DNA from: Labia minor
Lineage: Eukaryota; Arthropoda; Insecta; Dermaptera; Spongiphoridae
NCBI GenBank assembly: GCA_963082975.1
Contig: OY720346.1
Coordinates: forward strand, 71,725,267 to 71,789,266
Reading direction: 5' to 3'
DNA: 64,000 bases
Positions within the stretch are counted from its first letter, which is position 1. Every line of letters starts with the position of its first letter. Below are positions 55,164-64,000 of the stretch, in pieces. Below the pieces are notes generated by a model. It was not told the DNA's origin. It did no database searches and worked only from the letters and a program-made list of their open reading frames with translations. The position numbers were made by a program, and so were the translations under genes.

Positions 55164-56405
55164 TTATACAAAGTAATTTTTGATTCTGCTAAAATTAATT
55201 TTTATCTTTGTGGCATCAAGATTTAATTGATAGAATGTTTTACATTGAAAAAGGTATGGAAGTACTTCATTACATATTGATTGACATCCAAACAAAGATA
55301 AAATATTTAATTTTTTTATTTTATGGATATCCTCTAGATCACTAGAAATTAATGAATGACAGCATTCTAATCGGAGGTCAGTTAAATTTTCAAACTTATT
55401 AAGCATTTTCAAGGCATTTTTCTGGACATCTTTGCAAAAAATTATTTTAAAATTTGTTAATGGTAACCTTTTTTTAAGAAACAATTTAACTAGTTGCTCT
55501 GTAAAGGATTCAATAAACAAAAGCATTACTTTTTTCAATTTTCGTAATGGTGCAATTTCAAAATAACTCCTGAGAATTTCTTCTGGGCCAGAATATCTAA
55601 TCTGTAGATGTTCTAAATTTTCTAATTTTGACAAATAAGATGGCCAGGTTTTATTATCAGAATGAAAAGCGATTTCTAATTCTCTTAAATTAGAGAAGTT
55701 AACTATTGATTGCAATGGTCCGATATTTTTTATCAATAATGTCGGCAAATTTAATGTTACAAGTTGGTTCATTTTCATTAATAATTTATTTATATTTTTA
55801 TTACAAAAATATTCAGATGGAAGACTTAACTTTTTTAAATTTGGAAAAAAATAATTAACAGCCCATGGAAAAATATCATGATTTAGTATGGGCCCTTTTA
55901 TAATAATTTCCTCTACCTTATTAAAAATAGGATAATTTGGCGATTTACCTTCTTGGACATCACTTGATAATTTTATTAGAAAATCTCGTATTATATCTAA
56001 TTTGGAAACATGAAAAACAATTTTTTTTATTCTTACCATGGATGAATGTTTTATAAACTTGATTAAAAATTTATAATTCATCTCATTTACAACAAAAGTT
56101 TTTATTAAAAAATAGAATCGTTCAAAAAACTTTGCGGGAAATGAATCGGAATCGTCGAAAAATATTGTAGGTGAGGAAGAAACAATTCCAGAATTGATAA
56201 TCGCATCGTAATAATATGAATCTTCACTAAAAACAAACAATTGTTGAAATGTTGAATATTTAAGAATATTACCTACTAATTCTTGCGGTAATCTCCTCAT
56301 ATGTTGATGTAATTCTTGATCACAACTGTAATTTACAGTTGTTTCATTTACAGGAGTCATCTTCTGAAAACAATCGTTGGTTTTTTTTATCTTTTTGGAT
56401 GGCAT
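55164..56405 (-). CDS. F-box/leucine-rich-repeat protein, copy 3 (shortened C-terminus)
   Basis: 413 residues. The F-box-like segment LPQELVGNILKYSTFQQLF is at about 39-80 and is followed by the same leucine-rich repeats as copies 1 and 2 (FPNLKKLSLP, LRELEIAF, LEHLQIRYS, LTNFKIIFC, LTDLRLECCHS, LNILSLFGCQ). It starts at MPSKK, six codons upstream-equivalent of the ATG used in copies 1 and 2, which is ATA here. It ends at RIKNYFV; the last about 50 residues of the other copies are lost by a break and scrambled sequence at about 55080-55170. It may be a decaying paralogue or a shorter functional form. Confidence 0.75.
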   Translation of the reverse strand: MPSKKIKKTNDCFQKMTPVNETTVNYSCDQELHQHMRRLPQELVGNILKYSTFQQLFVFSEDSYYYDAIINSGIVSSSPTIFFDDSDSFPAKFFERFYFLIKTFVVNEMNYKFLIKFIKHSSMVRIKKIVFHVSKLDIIRDFLIKLSSDVQEGKSPNYPIFNKVEEIIIKGPILNHDIFPWAVNYFFPNLKKLSLPSEYFCNKNINKLLMKMNQLVTLNLPTLLIKNIGPLQSIVNFSNLRELEIAFHSDNKTWPSYLSKLENLEHLQIRYSGPEEILRSYFEIAPLRKLKKVMLLFIESFTEQLVKLFLKKRLPLTNFKIIFCKDVQKNALKMLNKFENLTDLRLECCHSLISSDLEDIHKIKKLNILSLFGCQSICNEVLPYLFQCKTFYQLNLDATKIKINFSRIKNYFV

Positions 56406-57407
56406 GATTAAAAAACAAAAAATATATTAAAATCAAAAAAAAAATCAAATATGGAATTACACTCAGTTAGCAAGCGTGCTATTGTTGACTTGGTGAGATG
56501 GAGAGAGGAAATGATACCTGATGGAGGGTGCCATTTAATTCGAAAAAAGGTGTGTGGGAACAGGCAACCATTCAGAAGACCCCTTAAGTAAAAATAAGAA
56601 GAGTGGTGTTCGAACCTATTTTCTACCTCTCTATTGTATTTTTTCAATATTTTGATTTTCTTATTTTTTTTAACTTTGCAAATTTAAAATTATAACTTTC
56701 AAATGATTTTAAATGTAATTATTAAAAAATCAGGAATTATAATCATTAAAAAAAGTCAAAATTGTTAATCAAATAGCCTTTTTATCTATGTTCAAATAAT
56801 ATACATAACATATATCTTTACTATCTCGCCAGAGAATTCATCATTAATTTTTTAATGGTATAAATTATTCATATTTATCTTTAAAATGAAAATCTATCCA
56901 GAATTCAAATTTTATGCTTCCGAATCCGTTGAAAAAAAATTAATCGGGGCAATACAAAAGGAGTTAGTTACTAAAAGTAATTAATCGCTAATTGTATTAC
57001 TAGTAATTAAATATAATTCTCATATTGATGAAAAGTCCATAAAATAAATGAATCAAATTTAACTTCTATTTATAAAGTGCAGCAAGTAGTAAATGAAGGA
57101 TTTTTATGATTATTATTTCATAATTATAAATTAAAATTAAGGATATTGTAATTAAACAAGTACGACAAAATAAATTCATAAAGTGTATTATCAAATATTT
57201 ATTGAAAGTTTTAATATGCATTTAATAATATATTTCAAATAATGTTTTTCGTTCTGTATGAAAGAATACATACATAAAATTTATACCGGTTAGTTTATAA
57301 AATCCCGAAATCGTAATTGGGAATGTGATAAAAGTTTCTTTTTTTATGAAAATTCATTCAGTTTGGGCCAATTCTAAAAATATATACGTATATATACTTT
57401 TAGCTAA

Positions 57408-57649
57408 CACCCCACTCTTTGGATTTTTTCGGTTCGGTTTGGATATATTAAAATTATATAATTAATTAATTTTTTAATCCAAACCAAAAAAAAAACGAAG
57501 AGTGAGGTTAAAACATTATTATTTATTTAATTAATTAATTTTTAAATTCAAACCTAACCAAAAAAACCCGAATAGTGGGTTAAAAAATTAATTAATTATA
57601 TAATTTTCCTATATCCAAACCGAACCGAAAAAAACCGAAGTATGGGGTG
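57408..57649. repeat. Foldback R, copy 2
   Basis: CACCCCACTCTTTGG...TTCGGTTCGGTTTGG and its inverted complement ending ATGGGGTG. Same position after BR as the copy at 27527, so it was present before BR was copied or belongs to it. Confidence 0.75.
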
Positions 57650-58027
57650 TTGGGGAAAAGTAATATATATAATGCGATGAATAATGTTCCTTTAATACGT
57701 AAGTACCCTTTTTAGTTGTGAAATTTAAAATATTATAATTCGTGACATCTTACGACATATTGTCTAACCAAAAATTATTTTTCTGAGTATAGTAACTACT
57801 CAAATCAAACCTGTATTATATCCTACAGGCCTAATAAGTTATGATGATTATCACATTTACCATTACGATTTGGATATTTCCCAAATTTAATGGTGATTAT
57901 GATTATAAGTGCAAATTTCTTAAAATAAGAAACTTTTGTTACATTCCCCATTACGATTTCGGGACTTTATAAACTAACCGGTAAATTGATTATGTATAAT
58001 CACCAAATTTATCATTTTTATTGTAAG
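57650..58027. other. Repeat debris including an inverted BR-end fragment
   Basis: 57690-57785 matches 37778-37870. 57928-57985 (AAGAAACTTTTGTTAC to ACTAACCGG) is the inverted form of the BR end at 57287-57345. No gene seen. Confidence 0.6.
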
Positions 58028-58485
58028 ATATATAGTATGAATATAATAACAGTAGTGAATATCCATATATAATATATATATTAAATAATTATAATAATAA
58101 ATACATATATAATATAAGTTATATTATATATTATAAATAAATTATATTTTTTACTGGAAATGATAGATATAGAAATTTTCATAAAAGATCATTTGATTAC
58201 GTTTTTATTTTTAATATAAATTTAATCGAATGATTTCAATACATTCAATGAAAATAAATCAATTTCTAAATTAATTTTCTCGTTATTTTTGTTTTTGAAT
58301 TTTTTCTAATTTTTGGTTTTGTATATAAATTGTATGAATGATGTTTATTAAATGTATTTTGTATTTAAAAAAAAATATTTAAGTAACTATTATATTTTAG
58401 TCCACGGTCATTTAAAAGATATATATAGAAATTATATAAATTGTATTATTTTAATCATAAAATGTTATTGAACGAATATTTTAAA
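58028..58485 (+). other. Duplicated segment carrying the Helitron empty site
   Basis: Matches 40525-40626 joined directly to 42038-42350, with junction at 58133/58134 reading TATATATTA|TAAATAAATT. It shows the locus before the Helitron inserted. It ends exactly where the transporter intron copy starts. Confidence 0.85.
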
Positions 58486-58893
58486 AAGTAAATTTTATTT
58501 ATTTATTAATTTTCCCACTTTACTGATTAATATACAAATTAATGTTTAATTCAACTTGCAAATTGTATTCTATGAGGGTGCACCTATTGCATCCGCCAAG
58601 ATAAAGTTACTACAATTTATTATGATTAAATTTTCTATACTATTGATGAATTGTTTTAAAATGAAATAAAAATAGAATAAAATTTGATTATTATACTAAT
58701 TTTCAAATTAATATATAAATTATTAATTCTGATAAAAACTATTTTATAAACTATAATTCTCTAGAAAAATTTATTTTTTTATTCAAAATAATTAACATTT
58801 TAAGATTATTTTTAATTAATCTTTAATCTATCTAATAATAAACAAAAATTATATTATTTTTATTGAATTTTATTTTTTATTTTTTTTCCTTAG

Positions 58894-58997
58894 GAAGCAG
58901 AAGAAGATGCAGGAAGAATAGGTCTAGTAATGGTACTTGCTGGTGTTGTAGCCTCAGTACTTGGTGGAATCGTCCTCGACAAAACACATATGTTTAA
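58894..58997 (+). pseudogene. FLVCR: FLVCR-type exon 'n+2', second copy
   Basis: Same 104 bp as 6475-6578 with no difference seen, flanked by the same intron sequence on both sides (58485-58893 and 58998-59093). Neighbouring exons n+1 and n+3 are absent, and the R1-type LINE follows within about 120 bp, so it is probably a stranded duplicate rather than a used exon. The lack of divergence shows the duplication is recent or an assembly product. Confidence 0.75.
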
Positions 58998-59093
58998 GTA
59001 AATTACAATGATATTCTACCTTTATATTTTACTTTTAATCTAAAAATTAAATAAATTCATAGTTATTATCAAATATAGTTGATATCATTAACC

Positions 59094-59116
59094 CAGTGAT
59101 TCTCAACCTTTTTTTT
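59094..59116 (+). mobile_element. hAT MITE end, cut off by LINE
   Basis: CATTAACC (59086-59093) and then CAGTGATTCTCAACC plus T8, as in 6667-6697. The rest of the MITE is missing and new GC-richer sequence starts at 59117. Confidence 0.8.
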
Positions 59117-59602
59117 GAAGGAATGATGAGTTCGGTTGAACTGGGTGGACGTGCTGCTGATCGCTCTTGCCTTTTTGCGGGATATCTTTGGCCTTTTTGG
59201 TGGTGTCGCCTTGGTTGTTGCACCGTTTTGTTGAGCTCTTTGCGCTCTGTTCGACTGATTGATGGTGGGTCTCGTGCGACGAGGACTTGCGCCTGGGTAC
59301 GGACTTTTCTTCTGCCCGGAGCTCAAGTTATCGTAATTAACTATTGCTTAATCCTTCTTTAATAGGGATATTTTTGGATAGGAATTCGAGGTATTTATTA
59401 TATTTTGATCTTTTTTTTCGACTTCGGGTCATTCATCTTACTATACCCCTTCCATCGAACTGGGAGGTGGGCGTTCTTGTGAAAGAGGGGGTCCTGTGTC
59501 GGAGTGCTTGGGGGGAGCGGTGGGCGGTGCTCTGCATCTCCTTATCTATCGCTTCGCCCTGTCGCCTTGGTTGCGGGCTTCTTGGGGGTTCGTGGTTGGC
59601 TT

Positions 59603-59880
59603 GGTTGCCTATTTTATTTTATTTTGTTTTTGTTTTTTATTTGTCTTATCTGTTTGTTTACTTGTTTGCCTATTTATTTATTTATTTATCTATTTATTTA
59701 TTTATTTACCTATTTATTTATTTATTTACCTATTTATTTACCTATTTATTTATTTATTTGCCTATTTATTTATTTATTTGTTTATTTATTTGCCTATTTG
59801 TTTATTTATTTGTCTATTTGTTTGTTTGTGTGTTTGTCTGTCTGTTTGTTTTGTTTGTTTGTTTGTTTGTTTTTGTTCAT
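59603..59880 (+). repeat. TTTA/TTTG-type simple repeat in LINE 5' region
   Basis: About 280 bp of TATTTATT-, TGCCTATT- and TGTTTGTT-like units. It gives long open but low-complexity frames (YLFIYLF) in all three plus-strand frames, which should not be taken as a protein. Confidence 0.9.
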
Positions 59881-60247
59881 TTCTTTCTTTTGTTCTTCTA
59901 CTCTTTCTCTTCCCCAGGACGGGTACATATTGGTACTCCCGAGGTTGGCGGCTCGGGGTGTCCTAGCTGTGAGTGTGTGAGCGCCACCACTCTCTCATAC
60001 CGCAAATCACTATCTTCACCTCATCGACTCAGACAAGGCGCGGTCTGGGAACGTCGTGTCGATAGTGACCGGGGGCTTGCCTTTATTGGCCGGCCACGAG
60101 GAAGAAACCTCTATAAAAATCTGACAGAGTGTCATTAAAACCTCAAGGGCACCTGGGCCACCCTTGTGTAAATAAGACCCTTCTCTCCCGGAAAGGGCGT
60201 CACCCGGGAGAGCGACGTCTACATCGTCCCAACTCGTGGGAACAAAT

Positions 60248-61637
60248 ATGGAGTTTAAAAATTTAAAAAAAAACCAAAACAAAAATGAAGAAGATGACCC
60301 TTTCGCTAAGAGGAGCAAAATCCAGCGAACTCCTCCAACACCATCTATTGTAAATGAGAGGACTGCTGAAGAGCAACAGGAAAATGAGTGCATGACTCCT
60401 GTAACTGACGATCTACCCAAATCGTCTTCTCCGAAGCATGAGTTTATCTCGCAAATGCAACGGAAAGAGGACGAAATGATTCTTAAATGTCAGGAAATAA
60501 TCAAAAAGATGAAAGCAGCCACTAGGATACAAAAAAATATCTCACAACATGTGAAGACGGGTTTAATTGAATTGGAAGAAGCACTTGATGTTATAGGCTC
60601 TTGCAGAATCAGCTGGCGAAAAGCTGGGGCGGAACTGGAGAATAGAGTTGCAACCGCGGCTTCTACAAATGTAGAAGACAAGAGTCAAACACCTCATAAT
60701 CAAGGCAAAAGATTAAGGTCGAGTCCGGAGTCAGAACTTACTAATTCCTCGACAAAGAGACCTCGCGAGGAAAGAGGTGAATGGGAAACGGTCTCTTCAA
60801 GAAAAAAAAGAAACACTAAAATCATATCTCAGGAAAATGATAAAAATGAAAAGGAGCCGGATCCTAAGAAAACAAAACGGAAAAGAATTAAAAGAAAAAA
60901 AACCAAGAAATAGAGCTATCGTTGTCAACCCAACAACGGGATGCTCCTATTCCGATATGCTTCGTGCAGTCCGAAATGGCGTAACTCCTGAAGAGTCAGG
61001 AACTGATATTCGTCGGATCAGGATGACCGCACAGGGGGGTCTTCTCTTGGAACTGCTAGACACCAAGGACGAAAGCAAGTTCGAGCAGGCTATCAGAAAC
61101 GCCATTGGACAAAAAGGGGAAGTCCGATCACTTCTTCCCCGCGCAAAACTAGAGTTTTTCGACTTAGGTGCGCTGATCACCGAGGAGGAGGTGATACAAG
61201 CAATCAAACGCGAGTTTCCGGAGATAGAGCCTGCTTCAATCAGTGTTGCAATGTTGCCAACAAATACCCGCGGTCAAAAAAAGGCAATCGTCGAGCTCGA
61301 CGAAACTTTGGCCTTAAAGACTCTCGAAAAGAAAAACATAAAAATCGGTTGGATCTCATCAGCTATCAGAAGACGTATTGAAGTACTAAAATGCTTTAAA
61401 TGTCATGGCTATAACCACACACGACGGGATTGCAAAGGACCAGACCGCAGCAAAAATTGCTGGAAATGCGGTCAAATAGGACACTTGTCTTCAAACTGTC
61501 CGGTTCCTGACTGGAATTGTTTGCTATGTGCAGGAAAATTTGGTCCAAACCTCTCTAAGCATAAGCAGGGTTCTAAAGACTGTCAATGCTTTAGAGAGGC
61601 ATTGGCAGAAGCAAGAGTCAAGTTCCAAAATGGTTAG
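60248..61637 (+). pseudogene. R1-clade LINE ORF1 (gag-like), one frameshift
   Basis: ATG at 60248. The lysine-rich N-terminal part (nuclear-type basic stretch KRKRIKRKK) runs into a stop at 60911. The continuing frame is one base off and overlaps in the A-rich run at about 60893-60903, so a single A indel explains the break. Downstream: RNRAIVVNPTTGCSYSDM, a conserved R1-type middle domain, then three zinc knuckles CFKCHGYNHTRRDC, CWKCGQIGHLSSNC and CLLCAG...H...C. It binds RNA and directs the particle to the nucleus in this clade. Confidence 0.85.
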
Positions 61638-64000
61638 AATATTGCAGGGCAACCTACAGAGATGCCGAGCCGCAGATAGCCTCCTAACGCAGATGACTTT
61701 GGAAAAAAACGCTCAAGTTGTCGTGATTAGTGAACCATATAAAATTAAGGATGATCCAGCTTGGTATGTGGATGTCTCAGGCTATGCTGCGATCTGGAAT
61801 GCCGACGGTGGGGCTATACAAGTGCTTGCAACGGGATCTGGAGATGGCTTTGTGTAGATAGCGATGCGGGACATGACTCTCGTGAGCTGTTATTTCTCGC
61901 CGAATGACCCCATTCGAGAATTCCGGGAAAAGCTAGATAAACTGGAGGATGCCCTTCGCGCTCTGAATGGACCATTTGTTGTCGCCGGGGATTTTAACGC
62001 TAGGGCTTTGGAGTGGGGGATGCAGACTCAGAACTCAAGAGGAAAATATACCTTAGAGATGGCCTCTAGGCTAAATCTCTTGGTAATGAATAGGGGAATG
62101 ACACCTACTTACCGAAGAGCTGGTTTTGGAATGTCGATCCCAGACATTACTCTGATCTCTGAATGTCTGGCGCATAAGGTAGAGGGATGGAGGGTTCTAG
62201 AGGACTATACAGCCAGCGACCATAACTACATCCTGTTTGAAATTACAGATGAGAAACAAAAGCAAAGTGGTGGTGGTCGCCCTGCCCCTCGCTGGAACAC
62301 GTCAAAACTTGACGAGGACAAGCTGGTGGAGTCGTGGAGAGCTGAGTTAGCTGGAGTGACGCCGGAATCAGCTGAGCACATGGACCGTCACTCTCTGGAA
62401 CAAATGGTAGCGAAAATAATGAAAGTTCTATACAAGGCATGTGAATCATCGATGCCTTTACGCAAGCCGCCTGGTAGGAGACGCCAAACTTATTGGTGGA
62501 CTGATGAAATTTCGAGCTTAAGACGCACAGCTTTAGCTTCTAGGCGAAGAGCACAGCGGTCCAGAAACAAATCTGATGCACCAACTCTAGCTGCTGAATA
62601 CAAAATAGCCAAGAAGGCTCTCGCTAATGCGATCAAAGAGAGTAAGCGCCGAAGCTGGCGAAAACTCTGCGAGGAGGTAGATCACGATCCATGGGGAAAT
62701 CCCTATAAAATTGTGATGCGAAAGCTGAACCTCATGAACTCTTCTGGTAAAATGAACGCTCACACCATGCGAGGAATTGTCGAAACATTATTTCCTAGTC
62801 ACCCGGAAAGACCGGAAGAGATAGTCACTTCGATGGTTGGAGTTTTTCCAGTTTTCACAAATGAAGAACTGAAAACAGCGGTTGAATCGATGAAGAGTGG
62901 GAGGGCTCCTGGACCAGATGGGGTGCCAGTTGAGGCACTCAAAGTGATTGCCCGAAAAGAACCCGGGCCTCTTCTTGAAATGTACAATGCCTGCCTGGTA
63001 ACTGGAATCTTCCCCTCAAGATGGAAGACGGCTAAACTCGCTTTGATTCCTAAGGGGAAAGGAAATCCCGGTTCTCCTTCTGCATATCGGCCATTGTGTA
63101 TGCTTGACACATCAGGGAAGCTACTGGAAAAGTTGTTAAAACCTAGACTTCAGGAAGCAATAATAGCTGCTGGTGACCTTTCACATCGACAACACGGCTT
63201 TCGTAAAGGGTACTCCACGATGAGCGCCATCTCTAAAGTAGTTGATGCCGTCGAACAGGCTAGAAATATAGGATGTTCACAGAACACACCATTGGTGCTT
63301 CTGGTCACTCTGGACGTGCGTAATGCCTTCAATACAGCTAGATGGGTGGATATGATTCAAGCTCTGCGAGTTAACTTTGATGTTCCGGAGTATCTTCTAA
63401 GAATAATACGAGACTATCTTAGGGATCGCAACTTGACATATGAAACATCCGATGGAAAAGCTCGTAAGAGGATTACTGCAGGAGCTGCGCAAGGGTCTAT
63501 TCTCGGTCCGGACCTGTGGAATGTCACATATGATGGTTTACTTCGTCTTACCATGCCTGATGATGTGTTTCTAGTGGGCTACGCAGACGACACGGCCGCA
63601 GTTATAACAGCTCGAACTACGGAGCTAGCTCAACTCAAACTCAACATGACCATGAGAAGAGTTCGAGCCTGGATGGAAGATCACGGCTTGGAGCTCGCGA
63701 TGGCAAAGACGGAAATCGTGGTTATCACTCGGAAGAGAATTCCCACGGAAATATCAATGGTCGTCGACACTGAGCAGGTCCAGGCGAAGAAATCAATTAA
63801 GTATCTTGGTATGATTCTGGATGGCAAATTAACCTTCTGGAATCATATCAGGAATATCGCTGACAACGCGGCAAAGGCTGTGGCCTCTCTGTCGAGACTG
63901 ATGGCAAATACCGGTGGTCCTAGTCAGAGCAAGAGAAGACTGCTTATGGTGGCTGCCCAGTCGATGATGTTATATGGATCGGAGATTTGGGCTGTTGCCA
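61630..64000 (+). pseudogene. R1-clade LINE ORF2 (endonuclease and reverse transcriptase), one nonsense codon, runs off window
   Basis: ATG at 61630 overlaps the ORF1 stop (ATGGTTAG). Endonuclease: MVRILQGNLQRC, VVVISEPYK, VVAGDFNARALEW, YTASDHNYI. A TAG at 61855 interrupts it between GDGFV and IAMRDM; the same frame is then open to the window edge. RT: GRAPGPDGVPVEAL, AYRPLCMLDTSGK, HGFRKGYSTM, TLDVRNAFNTARW, AAQGSILGPDLWN, and YADDTAAV in place of the commoner FADD. Apart from the single stop it looks recently functional. Confidence 0.88.

Larger units (their letters stand above)
51793..57402. repeat. Dispersed repeat BR, copy 3 (carries F-box/LRR gene)
   Basis: Starts TGAACAATAATAATAATAAC as copy 1, includes the third F-box/LRR gene on the minus strand, and ends at the foldback R. 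An insertion of about 1.1 kb at 52937-54052 interrupts it at a point where copies 1 and 2 are continuous. AT-rich outside the gene. Confidence 0.8.
59117..64000 (+). mobile_element. R1-clade LINE, 3' end outside window
   Basis: A much less AT-rich element with a long 5' region (59117-60247), gag-like ORF1 and endonuclease-RT ORF2 overlapping by 8 nt. Only one frameshift and one stop codon interrupt the coding regions. The exact 5' end is not fixed, because it abuts the T run of a broken MITE. Confidence 0.85.

Noticed and set aside
59344-60138. Long open frames rich in YLFIYLF with apparent membrane character
   Set aside because: They arise from a TTTA/TTTG simple repeat, are open in all three plus-strand frames, and lie in the LINE 5' region.
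1-64000. CRISPR arrays, bacterial operons or integrated phage
   Set aside because: No regularly spaced direct repeats with unique spacers and no prokaryotic gene organisation. The only regular tandem arrays are a minisatellite and microsatellites.

Overview
This is a very AT-rich, repeat-dominated stretch of a eukaryotic nuclear genome, most likely an insect with a GC-poor genome. Jockey-, R1- and RTE-type LINEs, a Ty3/Gypsy LTR element, Helitrons and hAT MITEs, together with a few short spliced exons, support this. The species cannot be read from the sequence. GC-poor parasitoid wasps would fit, but that is inference. There is no bacterial-type operon, rRNA, convincing tRNA gene or CRISPR array.

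Layout. 1-4.0 kb: decayed RTE/CFDP2-type LINE. 4.0-7.7 kb: two MITEs, then two consecutive exons of an FLVCR-type (SLC49) membrane transporter and an intron carrying a hAT MITE. 7.7-12.4 kb: first copy of a large dispersed repeat ('BR') carrying an intact F-box/leucine-rich-repeat gene on the minus strand. 12.4-20.6 kb: Helitron-family repeats, one split by a full-length Jockey-type LINE (12866-18301, with target-site duplication). 20.8-27.5 kb: second BR copy, split by a foldback element. 27.8-35.7 kb: another Helitron-family repeat split by a complete Gypsy retrotransposon (28504-35588) with two 750-bp LTRs. 35.7-44 kb: small repeats, a 57-bp minisatellite, a purine-rich GC island and a Helitron whose empty site is also present in the window. 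44.2-45.7 kb: three more FLVCR exons. 46.6-51.5 kb: second Helitron, truncated Jockey-type LINE (minus strand), Q repeat. 51.8-57.4 kb: third BR copy. 58.0-59.1 kb: duplicated fragment with an identical FLVCR exon. 59.1-64 kb: R1-clade LINE running off the end.

Main points. (1) The Gypsy pol reads, downstream of the integrase, into a domain resembling the TARG1/OARD1 macrodomain (ADP-ribose hydrolase), with the catalytic Lys/Asp pair kept at the family's 41-residue spacing, followed by an AT-hook. Gag and pol are linked by a well-formed -1 frameshift signal. (2) An F-box/LRR gene is present in three open copies, each in the same multi-kilobase repeat. (3) FLVCR exons lie in scrambled genomic order. 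A hAT MITE at the breakpoint has mismatched flanking duplications, which points to MITE-MITE recombination. (4) Thirteen perfect TGACGTCA palindromes lie inside dispersed repeats.

Host genes seen are limited to the partial FLVCR gene and the F-box/LRR family. Everything else identifiable is mobile-element sequence or AT-rich DNA without a recognisable gene.
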